Shown: in pieces, positions 33,242-42,175 of the stretch
Layout: every line of letters begins with the position of its first letter
How positions within the stretch are numbered: position 1 is the first letter of the stretch
DNA from: Halorussus vallis
GTDB taxonomy: Archaea; Halobacteriota; Halobacteria; Halobacteriales; Haladaptataceae
Reading direction: 5' to 3'
DNA length: 64,000 bases
Assembly (NCBI RefSeq): GCF_024138165.1
Contig: NZ_CP100000.1
Location: 1,178,001 to 1,242,000 of the forward strand
The notes under the pieces: generated by a model
Database searches by the model: none
What the model was told of the DNA's origin: nothing
The model's input: the letters and a program-made list of their open reading frames with translations, nothing else
Position numbers and translations under genes: made by a program

Positions 33242-33985
33242 TCAGGACGCCCGCCGACCGTCGCCGAGGAGGTCGAGGTCGTCGAGCGCGTCGCGGCGCT
33301 CCTCGACAGGGAGCGTCCGGTACGACTCGCCGACCGCGACGGTCGAAACCGCCACGTCCTCGGGCGCGAATCCCTCGTCGTCGGCGGGCGACGCGAGCGC
33401 CGCCAGCGCGAGGTCCACGCCGGATTCGAGGTCGAGAGTCGCGTCGTACTCGGCTTCGAGGAACCGCCGGATGTCGGCGCTGTCGCGGCCGACCGCGGCC
33501 GCCCGCCACGACGACGGCGTCCCGCTCGGGTCGGTCTCGTAGAGGGCGGCCTCGCCGTCCGAGACGCCGCCGACGAGTAGCGCCGTCCCGAACGGGCGCG
33601 CGCCGCCCGACTGGGTGTACTCCTGGACGTGGTCGCCGACCGCCTTCGTCAGCGTCTCGGCGTCGACGGGTTCGTCGTAGCGCAGGCGGTCGCGCTGGGC
33701 GGTCCGCCGGGCGAACTCCACGAGTTGGCGGGCGTCGGCCGCGTTGCCCGCGCTGGCGACGCCGAGGTGGTCGTCGACCTGGTGGAGTTTCTCGACGCTC
33801 TCGGGGTCCATTAGTGGCGAGCGAATCCGCCGCCGGGCGGCCAGCACCACGCCGTCGTCGGTGCGGACGCCGACGCTCGCGCTCCCGCGCTCGACCGCCT
33901 TCCGGGCGTACTCGACCTGGTAGAGCCGACCGTCCGGCGAGAAGATGCTGGTCCCGCGGTCGTAGGCGCGCTGGTCGCCCTGCAT
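33242..33985 (-). CDS. psmA: Proteasome subunit alpha, PsmA2-like
   Basis: The protein has 247 residues. The N-terminal YDRGTSIFSPDGRLYQVEYARKAVERG is the alpha signature, in the RGTS... form seen in haloarchaeal PsmA2 rather than the usual YDRAITVFSPDGR of PsmA1. There is no catalytic Thr. It forms the outer ring of the 20S proteasome and gates entry. The ATG at 33985 overlaps the psmB stop (TGATG), so the two subunits are coupled. A second alpha gene is expected elsewhere in the genome. The protein ends in an Arg-rich tail (LLGDGRRAS). Confidence 0.93.
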   Translation of the reverse strand: MQGDQRAYDRGTSIFSPDGRLYQVEYARKAVERGSASVGVRTDDGVVLAARRRIRSPLMDPESVEKLHQVDDHLGVASAGNAADARQLVEFARRTAQRDRLRYDEPVDAETLTKAVGDHVQEYTQSGGARPFGTALLVGGVSDGEAALYETDPSGTPSSWRAAAVGRDSADIRRFLEAEYDATLDLESGVDLALAALASPADDEGFAPEDVAVSTVAVGESYRTLPVEERRDALDDLDLLGDGRRAS

Positions 33986-34683
33986 CAGGCCACCTCCTCC
34001 GACGCGTCGTCGGTGTCGGTTTCCAACTCCCGCCGGACGTCTCGGGGGTCGTCGTAGGTCCGGAAGTCGACGCCGTCGGCGGTCACCTCGGCGACGGTGA
34101 CGCCGTTACCGCTGGCGGTGTCGCGCTCGATGGCGCTCTCGACGGCGCGGGCGGCGACCGCCCGCGCCTCGTCGGTCGAGAGGTCGGGCCGGTAGTCGCG
34201 TTCGAGGACGCCGAGCGCGAACTGGGTGCCGCTCCCGTTCGCGGCGTAGGGCGCTTCGAGGACCGCTCCGCCCGCATCGAGGTCGTAGACGTGCGAACCG
34301 TCGGCGTCGACGCCGCCGAGCGTCGACTGGACCGCGCGGTAGGGTCCGTTGCGAAGCAGGTTGCCCGCGAAGGTGGCGAACGCGTGCATGCTCGGCGGGT
34401 CGCCGCGGCGAATCGCGTAGCGGTCGGCTTCCGCCTCGAGGCGGCGGGTGTAGTCCTGGAGACTGCCCACCGCGCCCGCGATGGTCACCCCCGCGGTCGG
34501 GTGGACGGCCTCGACCTTCTGGGTGTCCTTGCTGGTCACGAAGTGGCCGCCGGCGCTCGCGCGCCGGTCGGCCGCCAGCACCACCGAGTCGGGCGTCGAC
34601 ACCGCGACGGTCGTCGTTCCGGTCTTCGTCAGTTCGGCGTCCGGGGCGGCCCCGGGTACCGCGTGGGGGTCTGTCTGGGGCAT
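33985..34683 (-). CDS. psmB: Proteasome subunit beta
   Basis: The protein has 232 residues as precursor. A short propeptide ends at G22, leaving T23 as the catalytic N-terminal Thr (TTTVAVST). Asp 39 (AADRRAS) and the lysine in TQKVE match the active-site D17 and K33 neighbours of the family. It is the proteolytic ring subunit of the 20S proteasome. The A22/T23 self-cleavage is inferred from the family. The stop is overlapped by psmA2. A perfect palindrome at 34720-34737 lies just upstream and contains the TATA box. Confidence 0.93.
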   Translation of the reverse strand: MPQTDPHAVPGAAPDAELTKTGTTTVAVSTPDSVVLAADRRASAGGHFVTSKDTQKVEAVHPTAGVTIAGAVGSLQDYTRRLEAEADRYAIRRGDPPSMHAFATFAGNLLRNGPYRAVQSTLGGVDADGSHVYDLDAGGAVLEAPYAANGSGTQFALGVLERDYRPDLSTDEARAVAARAVESAIERDTASGNGVTVAEVTADGVDFRTYDDPRDVRRELETDTDDASEEVA

Positions 34684-34719
34684 CGGCAGTGGGTAGTGGC
34701 CCGCCGCGCAAAAGTGTTA

Positions 34720-34737
34720 GCTAAAATATATTTTAGC
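34720..34737 (-). promoter_or_regulatory. 18-nt palindrome containing the psmB TATA box
   Basis: GCTAAAATATATTTTAGC is a perfect palindrome centred about 45 nt before the psmB ATG. The AT core can serve as TATA with a short leader of about 17 nt. Its symmetry means a dimeric regulator, or a promoter on both strands, is possible. Confidence 0.55.
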
Positions 34738-34799
34738 CGGGTCGCGGAGGAAACGTCGGACGACGAGGAGGATGGAAAACGGGCGAGGAGCGAGGCGAC

Positions 34800-35513
34800 T
34801 CAGGGGAACTCCCGGAGCGCCTCCAGCACGTCGTCGAGCGGCGCGTCGGTGACCGCGAGCGAGAAACCGTCGAGTTGGGCCATCTTCGGGGCGTACTCCC
34901 AGAGGTCCTCGCGGTCGAGGCCGTGGAGCACCACCGCGTTCGGCGTCGGGTTGACGACGCGCATCGCGACCAGCGGCGACTCGCCGCGGGTGACGTTGGT
35001 GAACATCAACGCCCTGCTCGTGCTCTGGCCGTAGAGGCGGTAGAACTCCTCGCTGGAGAGTCTGGTTATGGCCTGGATGCTGTCGATGACGGTGTGGCCG
35101 GTCACGTGGTCGTAGTCGCCGTCGGTGAGTTCGGTCGCGCCCACGGCGTCGTAGAATCGCGAGAGTTGGACCGTCGTCGGGTACTCCCGGAGGTCGCTCA
35201 CGATGTCGCTCTCGAACCCGGCCGAGAGCACCCGGGCGTACTGGCGGATGCGGTCGCCGCCCCGGCGCTCGTCGATGTCGAGCAGCGCGGTCACGATACG
35301 GGCGACGACGCCGATGCCGGGACTCTCCCGGCGGCCGCTCTCGTAGTCGCTGATGACCGACGACGACACGTCGAGGTGGTCGGCGAGGTCGGTCTGGGAA
35401 ACCCCGAAGTCGGTGCGCCACTTCCGGAGCGTGGCCCCGGGGTCGTCGCTGAGAGTTATCTCGCCCGCGATGCGCTCGGCGAGGTGCTCGCGGGGGTCGT
35501 CGGGTGCTGTCAC
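34800..35513 (-). CDS. XRE-type helix-turn-helix transcriptional regulator
   Basis: The protein has 237 residues from GTG 35513 (VTAPDDPREHLAERI). The HTH block TLRKWRTDFGVSQTDLADHLDVSSSVISDYESGRRESPGIG covers about residues 30-70. The rest (about 75-237) is a conserved haloarchaeal extension (RLSSEEFYRLYGQSTSRALMFTNVTRGESPLVAMRVVNPTPNAVVLHG) with an unknown sensor role. Longer starts to 35615 encode a basic, less coding-like extension. It is on the same strand as the psm operon but 117 nt away and has its own start, so it may regulate that operon (inference only). Confidence 0.85.
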   Translation of the reverse strand: MTAPDDPREHLAERIAGEITLSDDPGATLRKWRTDFGVSQTDLADHLDVSSSVISDYESGRRESPGIGVVARIVTALLDIDERRGGDRIRQYARVLSAGFESDIVSDLREYPTTVQLSRFYDAVGATELTDGDYDHVTGHTVIDSIQAITRLSSEEFYRLYGQSTSRALMFTNVTRGESPLVAMRVVNPTPNAVVLHGLDREDLWEYAPKMAQLDGFSLAVTDAPLDDVLEALREFP

Positions 35514-35619
35514 GTACCGGAGTGGGCGAGTCGCCGGGAAAAGCGTATCGAAGTCGGGGTTCGACGTTCGCCGAAACGACCGGAACACTGATAGTGCGTA
35601 CGACTGCCACACCAACTAG

Positions 35620-36330
35620 ATGCCATCGACGGTCGTCCACGTGGCGCTCGCGGGACTGATCGGCGCGGCCCTGCTCGCCGAGCACTTCGACGGGAAGGCG
35701 GTGCTGGTGGTGATGGCGGCCGTCGCGCTCGTCGACTTCGACGTGTTCGTCGGCTTCTGGATCGAGGGCGCCCACCGGGCGGCGTTCCACACCGTGCTGC
35801 TCCCGCTGGCGCTCGGGGTGTTGCTGGCGTACGACCTGCGCGTCCGAGAGCGGTCGCTGGTGCGCTCGCGGTGGGACGCCCGCGGCGTCCGAATCGCGTG
35901 GGTCACCCTCGTCGCGGTGACGTTCGCCGGCATCGGCCTCGACGCGTTCTTCAACGGCGTGAACCTGTTCTACCCGGTCCACGACCGCTTCTACAAGATC
36001 ACCGGGAAGATGTTCTACTCGACGAAAGAGGGGTTCGTCCAGACGCTCGTGGACGTGAACCTCGACGCGCTGAGAGAGGCGGTCGCCCCCGAGTCGGGGG
36101 CCGAACCGAGCGGTCCGGGCGGAAGTGGTGGGGCCGGCGGCGACGCCGAGAAGGTCCGCACGACGAAGAACACCCACTACCGCACGGGCATCGACCCCTC
36201 GAAGGGCGCCGAGGAGCGGAACGTCGAGCGCATCTTCCCCATCGCATACACCGGCGAACGCGCGCTGTTGGCGCTGACCGGCTATACCGTGGTCGGCCTC
36301 CGGGTGTGGCTCGAACGTCGGAACCGCTAA
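35620..36330 (+). CDS. Membrane metal-dependent hydrolase-like protein (YdjM/PF04307 type)
   Basis: The protein has 236 residues. Three to four hydrophobic segments (GAALLAEHFDGKAVLVVMAAVALVDFD, TVLLPLALGVLLAYDL, IAWVTLVAVTFAGIGLDAFF) carry the DFDVFVGF acidic site and HRAAFHTVLLP histidines that mark this membrane hydrolase family. The C-terminal region is soluble (100 residues) with an unusual Gly/Ser-rich stretch (GPGGSGGAGGDAEK). It starts 4 nt... directly divergent from the HTH gene. The substrate is unknown. Confidence 0.75.
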   Translation: MPSTVVHVALAGLIGAALLAEHFDGKAVLVVMAAVALVDFDVFVGFWIEGAHRAAFHTVLLPLALGVLLAYDLRVRERSLVRSRWDARGVRIAWVTLVAVTFAGIGLDAFFNGVNLFYPVHDRFYKITGKMFYSTKEGFVQTLVDVNLDALREAVAPESGAEPSGPGGSGGAGGDAEKVRTTKNTHYRTGIDPSKGAEERNVERIFPIAYTGERALLALTGYTVVGLRVWLERRNR

Positions 36331-36355
36331 CACCCTCGTCGGCCAATCGCGGGGC

Positions 36356-36985
36356 ATGGACGAGTCGGACACCGGCGGACGCGAGGCGGACGCCGACGCG
36401 GGCGAGTCGGACGCAGACGCGGACGTGCGCGTGCGCAACTACGACCCCGACCGAGACGCCGAGGCGCTCTGGGAACTCAAGCGCGGATTCGAACTGGGAC
36501 TCGGGGACGGAACGGGCGGCGACGAAAAGCGCGAGCGGTACGAGGCGAAACTGAGCGACGACTACCGGCGGCGCTACCTCGATTGGGTTCGCTGGTGCGC
36601 GACCCACGACCCCCGGTGCGTGACGGTCGCCGAGGCGTCGTCGGAGTCCGACGACGCCTCGGCGACCGACGGCGAGAGCAGGGTCGACCTCGTCGGCTAC
36701 GTCTTTGTCCTCCCCCAGCAGTTGGCGATGATCTGGGACGCGGCCGTGCTGAACGAGATATACGTCGCTCCGGAGCGCCGAGGGAGCGGCGTCGCCGACG
36801 ACCTGATGGCCGCCGCGGTCGAACTCGCCCGCGACCAGGACCTGCCCCTCGGCCGACTCGTACTGGACGTCGACCGCGAGAACGAACGCGCCGGGGCGTT
36901 CTACGCGCGCCACGGCTTCGAACACTGGGGCGAGATGGTCGCCCGCGAACTGGAGAGCGACGGTCAGGAGACGTCGAGCCAGTAG
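36356..36985 (+). CDS. GNAT-family N-acetyltransferase
   Basis: The protein has 209 residues. After a short acidic leader, DVRVRNYDPDRDAEALWEL starts the GNAT fold. The acetyl-CoA binding motif A is VAPERRGSGVADDLMAAAV (about 140-158) and motif B follows with LVLDVDRENERAGAFYARHGFEHWG. The acceptor substrate is unknown. The 3' end overlaps a convergent small membrane gene by 22 nt. It starts 25 nt after the previous gene and is probably co-transcribed with it. Confidence 0.9.
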   Translation: MDESDTGGREADADAGESDADADVRVRNYDPDRDAEALWELKRGFELGLGDGTGGDEKRERYEAKLSDDYRRRYLDWVRWCATHDPRCVTVAEASSESDDASATDGESRVDLVGYVFVLPQQLAMIWDAAVLNEIYVAPERRGSGVADDLMAAAVELARDQDLPLGRLVLDVDRENERAGAFYARHGFEHWGEMVARELESDGQETSSQ

Positions 36986-37173
36986 AGGATGCTCACGAGC
37001 GCGTAGGCTACCACGATGAGGGCCGCGAGGACGAGGTTCGAAATCCCGGCGACGGGCGCGACGTCGAACACCGCGAGGGCGAGCACCCCGACGCCGACCG
37101 CCGTGACGATGAGAAACACTACCGGCCAGTTCACCGTCGTCTCCGAACCACCGTCGGTCAGTGCGATTGGCAT
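36964..37173 (-). CDS. Small two-segment membrane protein
   Basis: The protein has 69 residues from ATG 37173 (MPIALTDGGSETTVNW). Two hydrophobic segments (VVFLIVTAVGVGVLALAVF and VLAALIVVAYALVSILYW) make it an integral membrane protein. The frame's upstream extension (to 37317) is Arg/Gly-rich and non-coding in style. It overlaps the convergent acetyltransferase gene by 22 nt. Function unknown. Confidence 0.68.
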   Translation of the reverse strand: MPIALTDGGSETTVNWPVVFLIVTAVGVGVLALAVFDVAPVAGISNLVLAALIVVAYALVSILYWLDVS

Positions 37174-37435
37174 CCGTCCCCCCTCGCGCTCGCGTCGGCG
37201 GTCGCGTCCGCTCGCCGGCGAGTGTTGTCTTCCGGTTCCCGCACCTTTGTTATAGGCTCTGGAACCGGACGGGCCGTTCGACCGACGGCGGTTACCGACC
37301 GGATGAACCGTCGTCACGCACGATACCGACCTTCAACGGGTGATCGGCCGGACGTAACGCCCGATGCGCCGACGACTGCGGAGCGTCGGAGCGCTCCGCG
37401 AGGGCCGCCCGCCGTCGACGGTGAGGGTCTCGAAC

Positions 37436-38092
37436 TCAGTCCGTGGCCTCGCCGGTGCTCTCGCCCGGACCGGTGACGATTCTGACGCCCGGGACCTTCC
37501 GCGCGGTCACGCCGACGAGGTCGCCGGGACAGTCGATCGCGTTGTTGACGATGAACGTCGTCCCCAGCGGGATGTCCTGGGGTTGCGGTTCGACGAAGAT
37601 GGTGTTGCGCTCGACCAGTTCGGTGGCGCGCACCCGCGGGTTCGCGCCGAAGAAGCCGGCCGACCCCAGCGCGTTCCGCCAGTCGACGACGATGCCCTCC
37701 CAGACGTTGAAGTTCTGGGGCGGCCAGTCGCCGCTGAACTGACAGCCGTTCAGGTTCTCCTGTTGGACGTCCCCGAGCTGGTCGGGTCGGGTGTCCTTCC
37801 GGTCGGTCATGATGATGAGCTTCTGCACGAGGTCCGTGCTCGGGTCGAACTGCGGCGACGAGCCGAGTTCGTCGGGGTACGGAAACACCATCCGGCGGAC
37901 GTACAGCGGCCGGTCGCCTGCGCCGCCGTCGCCGCCGTCCGGCCCGTCCTGCGCGAGGGAAGCGTCCCGGCCGTCCGCTCGGCGGTCGGTCGCTCCCCGT
38001 CCCGCCAGGCCACCCAGTCCCAGCGGGAGCGCGGCCGCACTCTTCTTGAGAACGCTTCGCCTGTCGAGTTTCGTGTCGTCGGAGTCCCCCAT
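37436..38092 (-). CDS. Tat-exported protein of unknown function, paralogue 1
   Basis: The protein has 218 residues. DRRSVLKKSAAALPLGLGG is a twin-arginine signal without a lipobox. The mature part contains YVRRMVFPYPDELGSS, QKLIIMTDRKDTRPDQL, GDWPPQNFNVWEGIVVDWRNALGSAGFFGANPRVRATELVERNTIF and CPGDLVGVTARKVPGVRI. The next gene upstream on the strand (38170-38835) has the same blocks, so the pair arose by tandem duplication. The extracellular location is well supported; no enzymatic motif is recognised. Confidence 0.8.
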   Translation of the reverse strand: MGDSDDTKLDRRSVLKKSAAALPLGLGGLAGRGATDRRADGRDASLAQDGPDGGDGGAGDRPLYVRRMVFPYPDELGSSPQFDPSTDLVQKLIIMTDRKDTRPDQLGDVQQENLNGCQFSGDWPPQNFNVWEGIVVDWRNALGSAGFFGANPRVRATELVERNTIFVEPQPQDIPLGTTFIVNNAIDCPGDLVGVTARKVPGVRIVTGPGESTGEATD

Positions 38093-38169
38093 TGCCACCG
38101 GACGAACGGTATCGACGTCCGTAATGGTTGTCGCCGTCCGCCGGCGCTGTCGGTTCGCCGGGAGCGACG

Positions 38170-38835
38170 CTACCCGCTCGTGGTGTCGCCGGTGCTCACG
38201 CCCGAACCGGTCTTGACCTCGACGCCGGGAATCTTCGTGGCCTCGACGCCGACGAGGTCGCCCGGGCACTTGTCGACGCTGCTGACGACGAACGGCGTCC
38301 CCAGCGGAACGTCCGACGGTTGTCCTTCAACGAAGATGGTGTTGCGCTCGACCAGTTGGGTGGCCCGCACCGTCGGATTCGGCCCGAAGAAGCCCCGCAA
38401 CTGGTCGGAGTTCTGCGCGTCGACCAGCAACCCCTCCCAGACGTTGAGGTTCTTCGGCGGCCACTGGCCGTCGAAGGTGCACTCGCCGACCGCCTTCTGG
38501 TCGACGCCCTTCAACTGGTCGGGGCGCTGGTCCTTGCGGTCGGTCACGATGATGATCTTCTGGCGGAGGTCGTCGCCGAGTCGTTCGGGGTACGGAAACA
38601 CCATCCGCCGGAGGAACAGCGGTCTGTCGCCCGCGTTGCCGTCGCCGCCGTCGGGGCCGTCCGTAGTGGTACCCCCACCGCCGGCCCCGGCGGTCGTGGT
38701 CGGCGTCGAACCGCCCGTCGTCTCCCGTCCGCCGTCCTGACCCTGACTCCCGGTACACCCTGCAATCGCCGCCGCGACCGTCACTGCGCCGGCCGATTCG
38801 AGGAACGACCGACGCGAGAAGCTATCGCGGGACAC
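38170..38835 (-). CDS. Tat-exported lipoprotein of unknown function, paralogue 2
   Basis: The protein has 221 residues from GTG 38835, with a CTTATCGG box at about 38860-38867 near 28 nt upstream. SRRSFLESAGAVTVAAAIAGC is a twin-arginine signal with a lipobox, so unlike its neighbour it is lipid-anchored. A Gly/Thr-rich spacer follows (TTGGSTPTTTAGAGGGG), then FLRRMVFPYPERLG, IIIVTDRKDQRPDQLKGV, FDGQWPPKNLNVWEGLLVD, RGFFGPNPTVRATQLVERNTIFVE and KCPGDLVGVEATKIPGVEV, which align with paralogue 1. The 77-nt gap to paralogue 1 suggests one transcript. Confidence 0.8.
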   Translation of the reverse strand: MSRDSFSRRSFLESAGAVTVAAAIAGCTGSQGQDGGRETTGGSTPTTTAGAGGGGTTTDGPDGGDGNAGDRPLFLRRMVFPYPERLGDDLRQKIIIVTDRKDQRPDQLKGVDQKAVGECTFDGQWPPKNLNVWEGLLVDAQNSDQLRGFFGPNPTVRATQLVERNTIFVEGQPSDVPLGTPFVVSSVDKCPGDLVGVEATKIPGVEVKTGSGVSTGDTTSG

Positions 38836-38948
38836 GTCCCTTACGACAAGGAAGACGCCGATAAGATTGGTGGCACCGCCGACCGTATTCGCCGGAAGGC
38901 GAGCGCGCAGACCGCCCGCGTCCGGCGGAGATGTTCGCCGTGCGGCCC

Positions 38949-41642
38949 TCACCCGGTGTTCTTCATCCCGGCGGCGATGCCCTTCACCGTCAACCGGAGG
39001 GTGCGCCGTTCGTCCTCGGTGAGGTGGGTCTGGGCGAGCAGGTGGGTCTGGAGCAGGTTCAGCGGGTCGACGTAGGGGTTCCGGCGGGTCAGGCTCTCTT
39101 CGAGCCACTCGCGGGAGAGCAGCGAGTCCCGCCCCGAGATGTCGGTCACGAGGTCGACCGCGCGGACGTACTCCGACTCGACGATCGGGAAGAACCGCTC
39201 GCGGAGGTCGGCGTCGGCCAACCCGGCGTACTCGGCGGCGATCTCTAGGTCGGTGCGCGCAAGCGCGAGCGCGGCGTTGTCGAGGGTCGTCCGGAAGAAC
39301 GGCCACTCGTCGTACATCTGCCGGAGGGTTTCGAGGTCGCCGCCGGAGTCTAAATAGGCGTCCAGCCCCGCCGCGAGCGAGTACCACCCCGGCAGGATGC
39401 ACCGCGCCTGGGTCCACGAGAACACCCACGGAATCGCCCGGAGGTCCTCGACGGTGCGCTCGCCCGACCGCGAGGCGGGCCGCGACCCGAGGTTGAGTTC
39501 CTCGATGACCGTGATGGGCGTCGCCTGCTCGAAGTACGAGACGAAGCCGTCGGTGTCGAGCAGGTCGCGGTAGGTTTCGCGGGCGGCGTCGGCCGCGGTC
39601 TCCATCGCGGCGAACCACTCCTCGGGCACGTCTTCGGTGGGTTCGCGGATGGCTTCGTGGCGGGCGCGCAGTTGGGCGTCGAGCATCTGTTCGAGATTGC
39701 GCTCGGCGATGCGGGGGTTGGCGTACTTCTCGGCGATGGCCTCGCCCTGCTCGGTGAACTTGACCTGACCGGTGACCGTCTCGTTCGGCAGCGCCAACAG
39801 CGCGTCGTTCATCGGGCCGCCGCCCCGCGAGATGGAGCCGCCCCGGCCGTGGAACAGCCGGAGGTTCACGTCGTAGTCGTCGCAGATGGCCGCGAGTCGC
39901 TTCTGGTTACGGTAGAGGCTCCAGTTGGCGGCGAGGAAGCCGTTCTCCTTGTTGGAGTCCGAGTAGCCGAGCATCACCTCTTGCGTGCCGCCGCGGGCTT
40001 CGAGCGCCGCCGAGTAGGCCTCGTTCTCGAACAGCGTGCCCATGATTCGCCGGGCGCCCGAGAGCGCCGACTCGGTTTCGAGCAGCGGCACCACGTCGAT
40101 TCCGGCGTAGCCCGGCAGGTCGACGATGTCGGCCTGGTCGGCCAGGAACAGCACTTCGAGGACGTGGCTCGGCTCCTCGGTCATGCTGATGCAGTAGGTG
40201 TCGATGGCGTGGGTGCCGTACTCGGCCTGCCAGTCGGCGGTCCGGGCGAAGAGGGTGAGTACGCGCGCCGCGGTCTCCGAGAGGTCGGCGGTGTCCTCGA
40301 CGTCCACGACGGGGTCGTCCTCCAGCATCGCCTCGGTCAGCACCTCGACGCGCTCGTCCTCGTCCATCGCCTCGTAGTCGATGCCCTCGCGGGCCAGCGC
40401 CTCGGAGACCGCGGTCGTGTGGTTCTCCTGGTGGTCTCGGAGGTCGAGGCTGGCCAGCGACAGGCCGAAGGTCGCGACCTTCCGGCGGAGCGGGTCGACC
40501 TTGGTGTCCGCGACGGTTTCGGCGCCGCTCTCCCGCAGGCTCTCGCCGATGGCGTCGAGGTCGGTCAGCAGGTCCTCGGCGTCCTCGTACTCGCCGGGCC
40601 GGACTCCGCCCACGCGGTCGAGGCGCTCGCGCATCAGCTTCAGTTTCTGTCGGTAGGGTTCGTCGGGGTAGCGCTCCTCGGCCTCCGCCGCCACGCCCGG
40701 CAGGCGCTCGCGGTCGGCGTCGAGGCGTTCGCGGAGGCGGTCGCCGACGGCGACGCTCCGGTCGTCCTGGCTCAGCACGCCCGAGAGGCGCTTGAGTTCC
40801 TCGCGGTAGCGCGCGACCACGACCTCGCGCTGGCGTTCGAGCGTCTCGGCGGTCACCTCGGGGGTGACGTAGGGGTTGCCGTCGCGGTCGCTGCCGGCCC
40901 ACGACCGGAACTCGAACAGTTTCGGCACGTCGAGGCCATCGAAGCGCTCGCCGAGTTCCCGCTCCAGTTCGTCGTACACCTCGCCGACCACGTCGAAGAG
41001 CGTGTTCTCGAGGTACCACTGGACGTTCAGCGCCTCGTCGGTGACCTCAGGGCGTCGGCGCCGGACCTGCGGGGTCTGCCAGAGGCTGGTCACCTCGGCT
41101 TCGAGGTCGCGCTCGACGCGGTCCTCCTCGCGGTCGGTGAGCCGCCGCTCGTCGAGGGTTTCGAGGTCGTCGGCGACCGACCGGAGTTTGGCCTTCACCG
41201 TCTTCCGGCGGGCCTCGGTCGGGTGGGCGGTGAACGTCGGTTCGATGAGCACGTCGTCGAGCACCCGCTGGACGGTCGTTTCGTCCGCACCCTGCTCGGC
41301 GAGCGTCTCCGCGGCGGCCGCGACGCTGTCGGCCAGCGTCCCCTCCTGGTTCCCCCTTCGAACCGCCCGCACCCGCTCGCGCTCCTCGGCGAGGTTGATG
41401 AGTTCGAAGTAGGTGGTGAACGCTCGGGCGACGACGCCCTCCTGGTCGGCCGGGAGGTCCCGGAGTTTCTCGCGGAGGTCCTCGCGCGAGGCGACCTCCC
41501 CGCGGCGGTAGTCGATGGCGGCGGTCCGGACCGCCTCGACGAGGTCGAACGCCTCGGCGGAGGTCTGGTCCTCCAGCACGTCACCGAGCAACGCCCCGAG
41601 TTCGCGCACGTCCCGACGAACGTCCCTGGCGTGTAAGTCCAT
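38949..41642 (-). CDS. ppc: Phosphoenolpyruvate carboxylase
   Basis: The protein has 897 residues, the full length of the bacterial-type enzyme. The catalytic His lies in TAHPTEARRKTV, and the PEP site includes GYSDSNKENGFLAANW and FHGRGGSISRGGGPMNDA; the C-terminus ends GIAAGMKNTG, the invariant end of the family. It fixes bicarbonate onto PEP to give oxaloacetate, refilling the TCA cycle. The start at 41642 (MDLHARDVRRDV) is preferred over a GTG/TTG seven codons earlier. It stands alone between other genes. Confidence 0.98.
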   Translation of the reverse strand: MDLHARDVRRDVRELGALLGDVLEDQTSAEAFDLVEAVRTAAIDYRRGEVASREDLREKLRDLPADQEGVVARAFTTYFELINLAEERERVRAVRRGNQEGTLADSVAAAAETLAEQGADETTVQRVLDDVLIEPTFTAHPTEARRKTVKAKLRSVADDLETLDERRLTDREEDRVERDLEAEVTSLWQTPQVRRRRPEVTDEALNVQWYLENTLFDVVGEVYDELERELGERFDGLDVPKLFEFRSWAGSDRDGNPYVTPEVTAETLERQREVVVARYREELKRLSGVLSQDDRSVAVGDRLRERLDADRERLPGVAAEAEERYPDEPYRQKLKLMRERLDRVGGVRPGEYEDAEDLLTDLDAIGESLRESGAETVADTKVDPLRRKVATFGLSLASLDLRDHQENHTTAVSEALAREGIDYEAMDEDERVEVLTEAMLEDDPVVDVEDTADLSETAARVLTLFARTADWQAEYGTHAIDTYCISMTEEPSHVLEVLFLADQADIVDLPGYAGIDVVPLLETESALSGARRIMGTLFENEAYSAALEARGGTQEVMLGYSDSNKENGFLAANWSLYRNQKRLAAICDDYDVNLRLFHGRGGSISRGGGPMNDALLALPNETVTGQVKFTEQGEAIAEKYANPRIAERNLEQMLDAQLRARHEAIREPTEDVPEEWFAAMETAADAARETYRDLLDTDGFVSYFEQATPITVIEELNLGSRPASRSGERTVEDLRAIPWVFSWTQARCILPGWYSLAAGLDAYLDSGGDLETLRQMYDEWPFFRTTLDNAALALARTDLEIAAEYAGLADADLRERFFPIVESEYVRAVDLVTDISGRDSLLSREWLEESLTRRNPYVDPLNLLQTHLLAQTHLTEDERRTLRLTVKGIAAGMKNTG

Positions 41643-41779
41643 ACCACGACGTACGACGGCCAACGGCTAAAACGTCGGGACGACGCGAAAATTGCCACTC
41701 GGAATCGAGTAAATGATTATTCCGGCAGGTTCGGTGCGCGTCCGCCAGAGATTAGTCGCCACCCGCGCTCGAATCGGAC

Positions 41780-42166
41780 GTGAACGACGCGACGCTCGTC
41801 TACGACGACGACTGCGGTTTCTGCGCGTGGTGGGCCGACTACGTCGCGGCCGACGCCGGCGTCGAGGTCGTGGGCTTCGCCGAACTGACGCCCGACCTCC
41901 GCGACCACCTACCCGACGACTACGAGGAGTGTTCGCACCTGCTCGTCGACGGCGAACGCTACTCCTGTGGCGCGTCGATTGAAGAGGCGCTCACCCGCAC
42001 CTCGCTCGGCGCGGACCTCCGGCCGGCGGTCGAGTTCCTGCGGAACTTCGAGGATTACGAGCGACTTCGGGAGTCGGCGTACCGGTGGGTGGCGGAGAAC
42101 CGGGGGTTGCTGGGGCAGTTCCTCTCGAAGGAGTTGTCGGCGGGAACGGAGTCTGACCGCGGGTAG
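41780..42166 (+). CDS. DUF393 thiol-disulfide oxidoreductase-like protein
   Basis: The protein has 128 residues from GTG 41780. TLVYDDDCGFCAWWADYVA has the CxxC motif (residues 14-17) typical of DUF393, which has a thioredoxin-like fold. The following AELTPDLRDHLPDDYEECSHLLVDGERYSCG has two more cysteines. It may reduce or isomerise disulfides in the cytoplasm. No membrane segment is present. It is convergent with the MFS gene with only 9 nt between the stops. Confidence 0.85.
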   Translation: MNDATLVYDDDCGFCAWWADYVAADAGVEVVGFAELTPDLRDHLPDDYEECSHLLVDGERYSCGASIEEALTRTSLGADLRPAVEFLRNFEDYERLRESAYRWVAENRGLLGQFLSKELSAGTESDRG

Positions 42167-42175
42167 CGAGACGAA

